The notes below the pieces were generated by a model. The model ran no database searches, was not told the DNA's origin, and worked only from the letters and a program-made list of their open reading frames with translations. Source: an uncultured Clostridia bacterium (GTDB taxonomy: Bacteria > Bacillota > Clostridia > Christensenellales > UBA1242). Taken from it: 64,000 bases of DNA. Of the stretch, positions 47,113 through 56,356 are shown piece by piece (within the stretch, counting starts at the first letter, position 1; each line of letters begins with the position of its first letter). The stretch is from positions 16,377-80,376 of the forward strand of contig CANQWK010000005.1 in assembly GCA_947627545.1 (NCBI GenBank). The letters run 5' to 3'. The position numbers and the translations under genes were made by a program.

Positions 47113-48091
47113 AAAAATTGAGGTTTTAAAAAAGGCAAATTTAAAAAATTATTGTACATTTAAAATTGGCGGAGTTGCCAAAATTGTTTTTATTGTACAT
47201 TCAACACAACAACTATATAAAGTATGTTTTATGTGTGAAATACACATGTTAAAGTATAAAGTTATTGGTTTAGGGGCAAATTTATTATTTGACGATTATG
47301 GCTTTAACGGAGTTATAATTGTAAACAAAAGCCACAAAATTAGGTTTTATAAAAATTGTGTTTTTGTTGATAGCGGAGTTAATTTATCTAATTTAATTTT
47401 AAATTGTTGCAATAAAGGTTTGGGCGGAATTGAAAATTTAATTGGCATTCCTTCCACAGTTGGAGGAGCCGTTGTTAATGGGTTAGGTGCGTTTAATGTT
47501 GACTTTGCAAATTTTGTAGAATATGTTGATTGTTTAACTGAAAACGGACAGCAAATTAGGTTAAAAAATTCTGCTTGTAGGTTTGGATACCGCACTAGCA
47601 TTTTTAAACAAAAAAATTACATTTTATTGCGTGTAAAACTAAAATTAAATGTTTCAAATTTCAAAACAATTAAACAAAATATGCTTATTGCTTTTCAAAA
47701 AAAATCCGCCACTCAACCGCTTGAAAATTTTAGTGCAGGCAGCGTGTTCAAAAGGTTTTTTATTGACACAAAAAATAAGCAATTCAATAGTAATAGTTTT
47801 ATTAAAAATAATATAACAAAAAATAGCATTTGCTACAACGAAAACAATATAACAAAAAATGAAAAATTTTTTGAAGCAAACCAAATTATTCCTGCAAAAA
47901 TTATTGACAAACTTGGGCTTAAAGGTCTTTCGGTTGGCGGTGCTATGGTTTCAACAAAACATGCTGGGTTTATTATTAACACAGGCAATGCAACAAGCAA
48001 AGATGTCAAAACTTTAATTGAACTTATAAATCAAAAAGTGCAATTGGTTTATGGCTTTACCCTTCCCCTTGAAATTGAAATTGTAAAGTAG
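47099..48091 (+). CDS. murB: UDP-N-acetylenolpyruvoylglucosamine reductase MurB
   Basis: A 330-residue flavoenzyme that reduces UDP-GlcNAc-enolpyruvate to UDP-MurNAc. The FAD-binding VIGLGANLLFDDYGFNGV, ENLIGIPSTVGGAVVNGLGAF, FGYRTSIF, catalytic serine in NFSAGSVFKRF and the final LPLEIEIV with its glutamate are visible. Between the catalytic serine and AKIIDKLGLKG lies an unusual Asn/Lys-rich insertion of about 40 residues with a duplicated NNITKN. The start overlaps the upstream gene. Confidence 0.93.
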   Translation: MCLNEKIEVLKKANLKNYCTFKIGGVAKIVFIVHSTQQLYKVCFMCEIHMLKYKVIGLGANLLFDDYGFNGVIIVNKSHKIRFYKNCVFVDSGVNLSNLILNCCNKGLGGIENLIGIPSTVGGAVVNGLGAFNVDFANFVEYVDCLTENGQQIRLKNSACRFGYRTSIFKQKNYILLRVKLKLNVSNFKTIKQNMLIAFQKKSATQPLENFSAGSVFKRFFIDTKNKQFNSNSFIKNNITKNSICYNENNITKNEKFFEANQIIPAKIIDKLGLKGLSVGGAMVSTKHAGFIINTGNATSKDVKTLIELINQKVQLVYGFTLPLEIEIVK

Positions 48092-48213
48092 AATTTTTTA
48101 TTTATTTCAAAAGATGTATTCTTTATTCATTTTTTAAATCGTTACATTTATGTTATTATAATTTATATTACAAAAAATTATTTTATTTATACATTACAAC
48201 AAAGTTAATTTGT

Positions 48214-48242
48214 TTGATTTTTTTATTCGTTAGTGATATAAT
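48214..48242 (+). promoter_or_regulatory. Promoter of PHP-whiA-dnaE
   Basis: TTGATT (48214-48219), a 17-bp spacer and TATAAT (48237-48242) preceded by TGA. About 90 nt of leader precedes the ribosome binding site. The -35 and spacer share 22 identical bases with the promoter of the 84-aa gene at 55197. Confidence 0.75.
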
Positions 48243-48332
48243 AAATTTTAATTGCAATATAAGGCAAAAAAATGTTTTTTTATTGCAACAAATTATGTAA
48301 ATTTTGTTCAATTTTTATTATAAGGAGATTTT

Positions 48333-49109
48333 ATGGCACTTTTAGCAGATTATCACACTCATACAAAATATTCACGCCACCACCACGGCAAAGGCACGGT
48401 TGAGGACAATGTTCGTGCTGCTTATGAGCGTGGGCTTAGGCAGGTTGCCATAACTGACCATGGGTTTAATCAAAAATTATATGGAGTAAGGCGGACTGAC
48501 ATTCCTAATGTTAAAAAGGACATTGAAGAAGCCAAAGAACGCTACCCCATTGATGTTTTATTAGGCGTGGAAGCCAATTTAATTTCTAGCCGTGGCGACA
48601 TTGACATTTTAGAAGAAGACATGGACAAATTGGACATTTTATTATGCGGTTTCCATAGGCTTGTTAAATCAACTTCTAAAAAGGAGCAATTTGGTTTTGT
48701 GTTGAAAAACATTTTTTGCAATATTTTTCACCACACAAGCAAAAAGCAAATTGAAAAAAACACCAATGCTTACATAAACGCAATGCGAAAATACGATATA
48801 GACATTATTACTCATTTAAACCATGTTTGCAAAGTTAATGTTGAAAAAGTTGCCAGAGTTGCCAAAGAAACAAACACTTTAATTGAACTTAATGGCAAAC
48901 GCTTAGGCATGAGCGATGAAGAAATTTTAACTTGTTATAATTTAGGCTGCAAGTTCGTTGTAGATAGCGATGCTCATTCGCCTAGCCGAGTTGGAGATTG
49001 TCATTTAGGTTTAAGTGCAATTTTAAGGTTAAGAATACCAGATAGTGCAGTAGTAAATTACAATGAATTGCCAACTTTTAAAAAAGAAAAACGTAAAAAA
49101 AGGAGTTAA
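48333..49109 (+). CDS. PHP-domain phosphoesterase
   Basis: A 258-residue PHP fold protein. Metal ligands are visible in ADYHTHTKYSRHHHG, ITDHGF, GVEANL, THLNHVC and VVDSDAHSP. It is similar to histidinol-phosphatase-type and PHP-domain phosphoesterases; no his genes are nearby, so the substrate is open. It is the first gene of a cluster with whiA and dnaE, an arrangement seen in clostridia. AAGGAGA precedes the ATG. Confidence 0.88.
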   Translation: MALLADYHTHTKYSRHHHGKGTVEDNVRAAYERGLRQVAITDHGFNQKLYGVRRTDIPNVKKDIEEAKERYPIDVLLGVEANLISSRGDIDILEEDMDKLDILLCGFHRLVKSTSKKEQFGFVLKNIFCNIFHHTSKKQIEKNTNAYINAMRKYDIDIITHLNHVCKVNVEKVARVAKETNTLIELNGKRLGMSDEEILTCYNLGCKFVVDSDAHSPSRVGDCHLGLSAILRLRIPDSAVVNYNELPTFKKEKRKKRS

Positions 49110-49113
49110 AAAT

Positions 49114-49989
49114 ATGGAATGGAAGCAACAAATTATAAAAAACATTTCAAACAATGATTGTTGCGGACATTCCTTTATTTCTGTTTTGTTGAACAGTTGT
49201 GCCATTATCGATAACGCTGACCACTACATATTGTTTAACATTAGCAATTATATTGCTGATAAGGTTGCAGATTTTGTAAAAAGGTTTAGCCCTACGCTAG
49301 AGATTTTGCGATGGGACAATTTTTTAATGTTGCGTGGCGAAATTTATGAGTTTTTAATTGATTTTAATTATGAAAAACTTAACCTTGGCTCATTCGATTT
49401 AGAGTGCGACCGCCTTACCATTTTAAAAACGTTAATTGTTTTGTATGCAAACCTTTATTATAATAAGGACAGCAACAAAAACTCTACAGGCTATAATTTT
49501 GAAATTGTTATAAAAAATAAAGAAATTTTTGATGTTTTAACCTGCCTTTTAAAAGAATTTGGCTTTGAATTAAAAACAAGTAAAAGGCAATACAACACCA
49601 TAATATACACAAAAAATAGTGAATTAATTTGCGATTTGTTGGTTAAACTTGGAGCAAATCATACTGCGTTAGAAATTCAAAATAACCTTGCAATGCGTGA
49701 AGTTAGAAACAGTGCCAATAGGCAAAACAACTGCTTTGGCTACAATTTAGATAAAACTTTAAATTCTAGTGCCGAGCAAATGGAAGCAATCAATTATTTT
49801 TTTGCCAATGACTTGTTAGATAATTTAGATGAAAATTTAAAAGAAGTTGCTCTTCTCCGCCTTGCTAACCCTGAAGTTTCGCTTAACGATTTAAAAACTC
49901 TTTTAGGCAAACCTATTAGCCGAGCGGGTTTAAAATATAGGCTAGATAAAATAATCTCTACTTATAAAAAATTAAAAGGAGAAAATTAA
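49114..49989 (+). CDS. whiA: DNA-binding protein WhiA
   Basis: I use the ATG at 49114, preceded by AAGGAG; the frame continues 5' into the PHP gene but that part lacks family similarity. It has 291 residues. A LAGLIDADG-like N-terminal region contains the CGHSFISVLLNSC and YNFEIVIKN segments, and the C-terminal helix-turn-helix is VALLRLANPEVSLNDLKTLL...ISRAGLKYRL (in parts). WhiA is linked to sporulation in Streptomyces and to cell division and chromosome segregation in Bacillus. Its stop overlaps the dnaE start (TAATG). Confidence 0.9.
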   Translation: MEWKQQIIKNISNNDCCGHSFISVLLNSCAIIDNADHYILFNISNYIADKVADFVKRFSPTLEILRWDNFLMLRGEIYEFLIDFNYEKLNLGSFDLECDRLTILKTLIVLYANLYYNKDSNKNSTGYNFEIVIKNKEIFDVLTCLLKEFGFELKTSKRQYNTIIYTKNSELICDLLVKLGANHTALEIQNNLAMREVRNSANRQNNCFGYNLDKTLNSSAEQMEAINYFFANDLLDNLDENLKEVALLRLANPEVSLNDLKTLLGKPISRAGLKYRLDKIISTYKKLKGEN

Positions 49990-52900
49990 TGAAACCTTTT
50001 GTGCATTTGCATGTTCACACTGAATATTCGTTGTTAGACGGAGCAGCAAGAATTTCTAAACTTGTAAAGCTTTGCAAAGAATATAATATGCCAGCCGTTG
50101 CAATTACCGACCATGGCAATATGTATGGTGCTACTCATTTTTACGATGCTTGTAAAGCGGCAGGTATAAAAGCCATTTTAGGCACAGAATTTTATGTGGT
50201 TGATGACTTGCATGTTAAAACAGGCAAACAACATTTTTCTCACCTAATAATTTTAGTAAAAAATGAACAAGGTTATAAAAATATTTGCAAACTTCATTCA
50301 ATTGCTTTTAAAGATGGCTTTTATTATAAACCTAGAATAGATTATAAAACGCTTGAACAATATGCCGAGGGTTTAGTTTGTTTGTCTGCTTGTTTAGCAG
50401 GCGATATTCCTAAATTGATTGTGCAAGAACAATATAAAAAAGCTGAAGAATTAATAATGTGGTTTAAAAACCTATTTAAAGATGACTTTTATTTAGAACT
50501 TCAACACAACGGCATTGCCGAGCAGGAAATTGTTAACGCCAAGTTGCGTGAATATTCTAAACAATTTGGAATAAAAACTGTTGCAACAAATGACGTGCAT
50601 TATTTGTTTAAAGAAGACGCCGAAATGCAAGATGTTTTAATGTGCGTAGCAATGCAAAAATTTGTTGACGACCCTGACCGAATGAAATTTCCTACTGATG
50701 AATTATATTTTAAAACCTATGACCAGATGCTAGAAGGCTTGCCAAATGACGAAGACGCACTTGCAACAACTTTGGAAATTGCCGACAAATGCAATTATGA
50801 TTTCGTTTATGGACATTATTTGTTCCCTAGTTACACGCCAGAAGGCGGCTATAATGAAAAGGTTGGCTCTACTCCTAAAGAATATTTAATGCGTTTAGTC
50901 GATGAAGGCGTTAAGAAAAAATACGGCGGCTGGAATGATAAAATTAAAGAACGTATTGATATGGAAATTGGCGTTATTGAAAAGCAAGGCTTTATTGAAT
51001 ATTTCCTTATTGTGTGGGACTATATTAATGCAGCAAGAAATATGGGCATATCGGTTGGCCCAGGGCGTGGTTCTGGTGCAGGCTCGGTTGTTGCCTATAC
51101 TATGGGCATAACTAACATCGACCCTCTTAAATATGAACTATATTTTGAACGTTTTTTAAACAGCGAACGTGTTTCCGCACCTGACTTTGATGTGGACTTT
51201 GAAGATGTTAGGCGAGATGAAATTATTCAATATGTGCGAAAAAAATATGGAGATGACCGAGTTGCTCGCATAATCACTTTTGGCACAATGAAAGCAAAAA
51301 ATGCAATTAAAGATGTAGGCAGGGTTTTGCGTGTGCCATATTCGGTTACAGATAAAATTACTAAATCTATTCCTATGTACAAAAGTCCTATTTTGCCAAA
51401 GGTTTTTGGTTTTCATGTGCCTAAGGAAGGCGACAAAGATTTTGGCACAGTTTATGCCGTTCCAGAATTAGTTGAACTTTATAACAACGACCCTCAAGTT
51501 AAAAAAGTGGTTGACATTGCCATGAAAGTGGAAGATTTCCCTCGCCAAAGTTCAATTCACCCTTGTGGTGTTATTATTGGTGCAGACATTTTGGATAAAC
51601 ACGTTCCTCTAAGCCGAAACGGCGAGTTAATTTGCACGCAATACGAAGGCGTTGATATGGAACATTTAGGCCATTTAAAAATGGACTTCCTTGCCCTTTG
51701 CAACTTAACAGATATTAAGGGTGCGTTAAAATTAATTAAAGAAAATCACGGCGTTGAAATTGATTTTGATAAAAGTTCGTACGATGATGCCAACGTGTTT
51801 AAATTAATTTCTTCCGGCAACACAGACGGAATTTTCCAAATTGAATCGGGCGGTTTTAAAAAATTCTTAAAAGAATTGCAGCCAAACTGCATAGAAGATA
51901 TTGTTGCTGCCGTGTCGCTTTATCGCCCTGGACCAATGAAATATATTCCTGCTTATGTTCACAACAAGCATCACCCTGAAGACACTAAATACGACCACCC
52001 TCTTCTTGAACCTATTTTAAAGGTAACGCATGGTTATATGGTATATCAAGAACAAGTTATGAAAGTGTGCCAAAGTTTAGCAGGGTTTAGCTTGGGTCAG
52101 GCGGACAACATTAGGCGTGCAATGGGCAAGAAAAAAATTGCCGAAATGCTTAAATGGAAAGAGGCATTTCTTCATGGCCGTGAGGCTTTTACTAACGATA
52201 GAGGCAAATTTGAGCCTGCAATTAAAGGTTGCGTAGACAACGGTGTTAGTGAAGAAGTGGCAAACAAAATTTGGGCAGACATGGAAGACTTTGCTTCCTA
52301 CGCCTTTAACAAATCTCACGCAGCCGCATATTCGCTAATCACCTATCAAACTGCCTATTTAAAATGTTATTATGAACCTGAATTTATAACTTCTTTATTT
52401 AACAACCGCATAAGCAAAAGTGATAAAATAAAGCACTATTTAGCCTATGCAAAAGAAGAAAATTTGCAAGTTTTGCCGCCAGACATTAACAAAAGCCAAA
52501 CTTACTTTTCAACCGATGGCAAAACAATTCGCTTTGGGCTTGCCGCATTAAAAAATGTGGGCGTTGGCATAATTGAAAGCATTATTGAAGAACGCAACAA
52601 TAACGGTAATTATAAAGATTTGGCAGACTTTATTTGGAGAGTAGATTCGCAAGCATTAAACAAAAAATGCATAGAGGCATTGATAAAATCAGGTGCATTT
52701 GACTGCTTTAACCGTCCACGAAGTCAATTAATGGCAGTTTATAGCATTATGGTTGATAGAGCAACCGAAAGAAAAAAGAAATCGGTTAATGGGCAAATGG
52801 ATTTGTTTGGAGATATTATTGAAGATACAAAATTAATTGAAGAAAATGAATATCCAAACATTAAAGAATATGTAAGCAATGTAAAATTGCAATATGAAAA

Positions 52901-53615
52901 GGAAATTGCCGGCACCTATCTATCTGGGCATCCACTTGACGCTTACCTTGATGTAATTAAAAATTTCACATTTAATTCAAGTTTAATTCCTAGTGAAGAC
53001 GCAGGAGATGAAGGTGAAGATGATGTCCCTCAAAACCTAGCAAACAACGAATTTGAAGAAAATGACGATGAACTTTATGGCGGATTAAAAAATGGTGATA
53101 GTGTAACTTGTGGCGGAGTTATAAACGAAATTAAAGTTTTAACAACCAAAAATGGCAGTAGAATGGCATTTTTAACAGTTGAAGATTTAACAGGAAGTTA
53201 TGATGCAGTTTTATTTAGCAAAACCTACGAAAAATTTAAAGATATGCTAGCAAAAGATATTTTAGTTGCAATTAAAGGTAAATTTACAGTGCGAGATGAC
53301 CGCCGCCCTAGCATAAGCGTTGATAATTTGGAAATTTTGCAACGTAAAGAAAACGAAGAAGATTTAAACAAAGAAGAAGAAATTGAAATTAAAAAACCTA
53401 GAAAATTGTGGCTAAAATATAACATTAATGATGGAATTTTACATCAAGCAGTGCTTAAAATTTTAAGCGAATATAACGGAATTGATGAAGTTTATGTTTT
53501 AGACACCGGCTCAAATAAAGGCTATAAAACTAACAATTTAATAACAATTAAAGAAAGTTTAATTTACGAACTTGAAACAATTTTAAACAAAGATTGTATA
53601 AAAATTGTAGAATAA
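49989..53615 (+). CDS. dnaE: DNA polymerase III subunit alpha, DnaE
   Basis: A 1208-residue polymerase. The N-terminal PHP domain is FVHLHVHTEYSLLDGAA (metal ligands largely retained), and the palm has PDFDVDFEDVRRDEI (about 398-412, catalytic aspartates) and GPGRGSGAGSVVAY. Fingers, a helix-hairpin-helix region, an OB fold (about 1020-1110, VTCGGVINEIKVLTTKNGSRM in part) and a C-terminal domain follow. It has no exonuclease domain, so it is DnaE and not PolC. AAAGGAG precedes the ATG. Confidence 0.97.
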   Translation: MKPFVHLHVHTEYSLLDGAARISKLVKLCKEYNMPAVAITDHGNMYGATHFYDACKAAGIKAILGTEFYVVDDLHVKTGKQHFSHLIILVKNEQGYKNICKLHSIAFKDGFYYKPRIDYKTLEQYAEGLVCLSACLAGDIPKLIVQEQYKKAEELIMWFKNLFKDDFYLELQHNGIAEQEIVNAKLREYSKQFGIKTVATNDVHYLFKEDAEMQDVLMCVAMQKFVDDPDRMKFPTDELYFKTYDQMLEGLPNDEDALATTLEIADKCNYDFVYGHYLFPSYTPEGGYNEKVGSTPKEYLMRLVDEGVKKKYGGWNDKIKERIDMEIGVIEKQGFIEYFLIVWDYINAARNMGISVGPGRGSGAGSVVAYTMGITNIDPLKYELYFERFLNSERVSAPDFDVDFEDVRRDEIIQYVRKKYGDDRVARIITFGTMKAKNAIKDVGRVLRVPYSVTDKITKSIPMYKSPILPKVFGFHVPKEGDKDFGTVYAVPELVELYNNDPQVKKVVDIAMKVEDFPRQSSIHPCGVIIGADILDKHVPLSRNGELICTQYEGVDMEHLGHLKMDFLALCNLTDIKGALKLIKENHGVEIDFDKSSYDDANVFKLISSGNTDGIFQIESGGFKKFLKELQPNCIEDIVAAVSLYRPGPMKYIPAYVHNKHHPEDTKYDHPLLEPILKVTHGYMVYQEQVMKVCQSLAGFSLGQADNIRRAMGKKKIAEMLKWKEAFLHGREAFTNDRGKFEPAIKGCVDNGVSEEVANKIWADMEDFASYAFNKSHAAAYSLITYQTAYLKCYYEPEFITSLFNNRISKSDKIKHYLAYAKEENLQVLPPDINKSQTYFSTDGKTIRFGLAALKNVGVGIIESIIEERNNNGNYKDLADFIWRVDSQALNKKCIEALIKSGAFDCFNRPRSQLMAVYSIMVDRATERKKKSVNGQMDLFGDIIEDTKLIEENEYPNIKEYVSNVKLQYEKEIAGTYLSGHPLDAYLDVIKNFTFNSSLIPSEDAGDEGEDDVPQNLANNEFEENDDELYGGLKNGDSVTCGGVINEIKVLTTKNGSRMAFLTVEDLTGSYDAVLFSKTYEKFKDMLAKDILVAIKGKFTVRDDRRPSISVDNLEILQRKENEEDLNKEEEIEIKKPRKLWLKYNINDGILHQAVLKILSEYNGIDEVYVLDTGSNKGYKTNNLITIKESLIYELETILNKDCIKIVE

Positions 53616-53640
53616 AAAACTGCTTATAGCAGTTTTTTTG
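53614..53640. terminator. Terminator after dnaE
   Basis: AAAACTGC-TTATA-GCAGTTTTTTT hairpin. It starts at the dnaE stop and may also serve the convergent DUF378 gene. Confidence 0.88.
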
Positions 53641-53646
53641 TTTAAA

Positions 53647-53898
53647 TTAAAAATCTTCAACTTCCTCATGCTTTGGAATTTTTTTCTTTTTGTAACCAAA
53701 CAATTTTAGCCTACCCTTTCCAAACACTGTTACAATCAAAATATATGCACTTGCAATGCCTATTAAAAAGTAAATAATTCGGCTAAAAACATTTGCTTGT
53801 GTTCCAAAAATGCCGGCAACAAAATCATATTGTAATGCGCCAATCATTAACCAATTTAAACCACCTAAACAGGTCAAAATAAAAGCAACAATTCTCAT
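53647..53898 (-). CDS. DUF378 membrane protein
   Basis: An 83-residue protein with two transmembrane helices, beginning with the DUF378 signature ILTCLGGLNWLMIGALQYDF and a second helix IIYFLIGIASAYILIV. The tail is basic then acidic. The role of the family is unknown. AGAGG precedes the ATG. Confidence 0.85.
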   Translation of the reverse strand: MRIVAFILTCLGGLNWLMIGALQYDFVAGIFGTQANVFSRIIYFLIGIASAYILIVTVFGKGRLKLFGYKKKKIPKHEEVEDF

Positions 53899-53975
53899 TT
53901 CTAAACCTCTTAATTTAGTTTAATTATCTTTTTATTTTTTATTCAATTTTTGCTTTTATTATTTTTAATGGGCTT

Positions 53976-55145
53976 TTATTCTTCTTTGTCATTATATTTT
54001 TCAATTCCATTTATTAGCGTTTTATAACTTAGTGGAATTTTTAAATCTACAACTTTATACGGACACATTTCCCTACACTTAAAGCAGAAAATACATTTAT
54101 TGTAATCTACATCGGCAAACAATTCGCCGTTTTTGTCATATTTCATCATTATTGCCCCTGTTGGACAAATTTTACTGCAAACTCCACAGCCTTTACATTT
54201 ATTTGGTTTTATTATTACTCTTTTTTGATGCGTTTTAAAATATGCTTTAGACTTGCTATTTTTATGTAATTCACTTTCGTTATTAAAATTGAACAAAGCA
54301 AAATCTTCAACTTTAAATTTTTCAATTTCTTCGCCAATTACTTTAAAAGGATTTTTTAAATTGATAAGTTTACGTTCCTCCGCTTGCTTTAAAATTGTGT
54401 TTTCATAATCTATATTTAAAATTTTTAACATAACCGCATCTAGTTTAAACACATTATCACTAACCGCTAAGCAAGATAGCACTCGTTGGCTATTGCCTGC
54501 TTCTTGTGCAACTATACCGTCTAGCACATTAAAAAACAATTTATCTTGCAATTGTTCAATTAAATCTATAGTTAAATTGTTAAAATCTTTTAAGGTTTTT
54601 AGCCTGTTTAATGCAAGCGTTTTATATTCACCAGGCATTAAACCTATAAAATTTGTACATGCTCCAAGGTAACCTAAATTTTCATCAATCTTAACCTTGC
54701 CAATGTTGACAATTGCGTCAACTTGATTAATTACATCTAACAAATATAACAATTTGGTTTTTACTCCGTTTGGCATAGGCTGTTCATAAACTTTTAAATT
54801 GTGGTTAAGCTCACATTTTGTTGTGTTAGCCATTTCAAGCATTCCTGTTTCTACATATACTCTATCTAAATAATCTGTGTTAAAATTTTTAAAAGGGCTA
54901 TCCGCAACCACGCATTTTGCTCCAAACGAGCTTAAAACATTAACCACTCCAGCAACAACCGCTGGATTAGTTGTTAGTGCAATGTCCTTCCCCACAGGGT
55001 ATGGCATGTTAACCTTAATTAAAATTTTCATTTTAGGTTTAATTAACTTATCTAAATTAAGTGCAAAAAAACTTTCTCTAATTGTGTTTTCTATGCTAGA
55101 TACATCATATTCTTCTATATAATTTAATGTAACAAATTCACTCAT
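53976..55145 (-). CDS. DUF362 protein with two [4Fe-4S] ferredoxin motifs
   Basis: I start at the ATG at 55145 (MSEFVTLNYIEEYD), giving 389 residues. The N-terminal DUF362 domain covers about 1-270 (KVNMPYPVGKDIALTTNPAV, VNIGKVKIDENLGYLGACTN in part). The C-terminal ferredoxin has CKGCGVCSKICPTGAI and CIFCFKCREMCPYKV, two complete CxxCxxCxxxC sets. It is a cytoplasmic Fe-S protein of unknown electron partner, common in anaerobes. The promoter's -10 box ends 6 nt before this ATG, which supports this start and a leaderless mRNA. Confidence 0.88.
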   Translation of the reverse strand: MSEFVTLNYIEEYDVSSIENTIRESFFALNLDKLIKPKMKILIKVNMPYPVGKDIALTTNPAVVAGVVNVLSSFGAKCVVADSPFKNFNTDYLDRVYVETGMLEMANTTKCELNHNLKVYEQPMPNGVKTKLLYLLDVINQVDAIVNIGKVKIDENLGYLGACTNFIGLMPGEYKTLALNRLKTLKDFNNLTIDLIEQLQDKLFFNVLDGIVAQEAGNSQRVLSCLAVSDNVFKLDAVMLKILNIDYENTILKQAEERKLINLKNPFKVIGEEIEKFKVEDFALFNFNNESELHKNSKSKAYFKTHQKRVIIKPNKCKGCGVCSKICPTGAIMMKYDKNGELFADVDYNKCIFCFKCREMCPYKVVDLKIPLSYKTLINGIEKYNDKEE

Positions 55146-55151
55146 ATTTAA

Positions 55152-55180
55152 ACTATACAAAATTGGCAAAAAATTGTCAA
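55152..55180 (-). promoter_or_regulatory. Leaderless-type promoter of the DUF362 gene
   Basis: TTGACA (55175-55180), a 17-bp spacer and TATAGT (55152-55157), then 6 nt (TTAAAT) to the ATG at 55145. There is no ribosome binding site. Confidence 0.78.
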
Positions 55181-55196
55181 ATAAAATGCAAATTGT

Positions 55197-55225
55197 TTGA
55201 TTTTTTTATTCGTTTTTTATAAAAT
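55197..55225 (+). promoter_or_regulatory. Leaderless-type promoter of the 84-aa gene
   Basis: TTGATT (55197-55202), a 17-bp spacer and TAAAAT (55220-55225), then 6 nt (ATCACT) to the ATG at 55232. It lies back-to-back with the DUF362 promoter. Confidence 0.72.
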
Positions 55226-55231
55226 ATCACT

Positions 55232-55486
55232 ATGGTAAAAATTTGGGGCAAAATTTTAGTTGAAGATAAAGTTATAAAAGGCAAAACCTTTGAAATTGAT
55301 GAAAAAAAATCGTCTTTCTTTGATATGCTTAAAAATGTTTGTCAAGGCATTAACATTCCTACCCCCATTTTGTTGGACAAACATGTTTACGATTTTAACA
55401 TTTTTCACATTTGCATTTTTAAGCCAGATGATTTTATTGAGCCTGTTACTTTTGAAAAATTTGTGCTAGAATTGCTTAAATATTAA
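55232..55486 (+). CDS. Hypothetical protein (84 aa)
   Basis: An 84-residue protein, MVKIWGKILVEDKVIKGKTF..., with an opening beta-hairpin and later helices. I know no named family for it, though its regular composition and excellent promoter argue that it is real. It diverges from the DUF362 gene with 86 bp between start codons, and both look leaderless. Confidence 0.65.
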   Translation: MVKIWGKILVEDKVIKGKTFEIDEKKSSFFDMLKNVCQGINIPTPILLDKHVYDFNIFHICIFKPDDFIEPVTFEKFVLELLKY

Positions 55487-55646
55487 ACAATTTACTATTA
55501 CACCAACATTTTTAGCTAAAATTTAGGTTTTAAGCATTAATTTTAGTAAATTTGCATATATTATTGTGTTGATATATAAATTTTAAACAAATTTAATTAG
55601 TTTTGTACATTTTTATGCTAATAAGAAGTTAAATTTATAAAAATAG

Positions 55647-55712
55647 TTGACAAATTTAAAATTTATATGATAAAATAGGGCTGTTGCGAAGTTTGTTTAA
55701 CAAATATTCGCA
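55647..55712 (+). promoter_or_regulatory. greA promoter and 5' leader hairpin
   Basis: TTGACA (55647-55652), an 18-bp spacer and TAAAAT (55671-55676). The transcript would begin near 55683, directly at a hairpin: TGCGAA (55685-55690) pairs with TTCGCA (55707-55712), with an inner TTTG/CAAA. A 5'-terminal stem of this kind can stabilise mRNA or regulate initiation. Confidence 0.65.
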
Positions 55713-55738
55713 TTATTTATTTTGTAAAGGAGGCAATT

Positions 55739-56215
55739 ATGGACGAAAAGAATTTTATGACAGCTGAAGGGCTACAAAAACTTAAAGAAAGGTTAGAATA
55801 TTTAAAAAATGAAAAGAGGCAAGAAGTAGCACAAAAAATTGCCGAGGCAAGAAGTTATGGCGATTTAAGTGAAAATAACGAATACGAAATTGCCCGTTCC
55901 GAGCAGGCTCAGGTGGAAGAGGAAATTTTTGAGCTTGAAAGCAAAATTAAATCGGCAGAAATTATTGATAACAAAAAAGTAAGCACTAGCAAAGTAAACA
56001 TAGGTTGCCGAGTAAGCATAACTAATGTTAAAACAGGCAAAAGTTTTGAATATAAAATTGTTGGAGATGTAGATAGCGACCCTATTAATGGTTTAATAAG
56101 CAACACTTCCCCTATTGGCGCAGGCTTAATTGGCAAAAAAGTTGGAGAAAGTGTTACAATTAAAACCCCAGCAGGTGCAGTTGAATATAAAATTACAAAA
56201 ATCAAAGCATCTTAA
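55739..56215 (+). CDS. greA: Transcription elongation factor GreA
   Basis: A 158-residue protein. The N-terminal coiled coil (about 1-75) carries the acidic tip motif ARSYGDLSENNEYEIARSEQ (the D and E that activate RNA polymerase cleavage). The C-terminal FKBP-like domain shows ISNTSPIGAGLIGKKVGES. It rescues backtracked RNA polymerase. A textbook AAAGGAGG precedes the ATG. Confidence 0.97.
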   Translation: MDEKNFMTAEGLQKLKERLEYLKNEKRQEVAQKIAEARSYGDLSENNEYEIARSEQAQVEEEIFELESKIKSAEIIDNKKVSTSKVNIGCRVSITNVKTGKSFEYKIVGDVDSDPINGLISNTSPIGAGLIGKKVGESVTIKTPAGAVEYKITKIKAS

Positions 56216-56227
56216 CTTTTCTTTAAT

Positions 56228-56257
56228 AAAAAAACCGCAAATTCGCGGTTTTTTTGT
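56228..56257 (+). terminator. greA terminator
   Basis: AAAAACCGC-AAATTC-GCGGTTTTTTT hairpin and T-run. Confidence 0.9.
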
Positions 56258-56287
56258 TTGTTAATTTGTTTTATTAATTTATTTGGA

Positions 56288-56342
56288 TTGTAATTTATGT
56301 TAATTTGTTAATTTATTATTAATTGGTTTTGTAATTTATGTT
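56288..56342. repeat. Short AT-rich direct repeat
   Basis: TTGTAATTTATGTT occurs at about 56288-56301 and 56329-56342, embedded in further TTAATTTGTTAATTT-like repeats between two convergent genes. No function is evident. Confidence 0.4.
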
Positions 56343-56356
56343 TTTATTAATAGGTT

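Noticed and set aside
56260-56350. Repeats after greA as a CRISPR-like or integration site
   Set aside because: Repeats are short, AT-only and irregularly spaced; no cas genes or integrase nearby.
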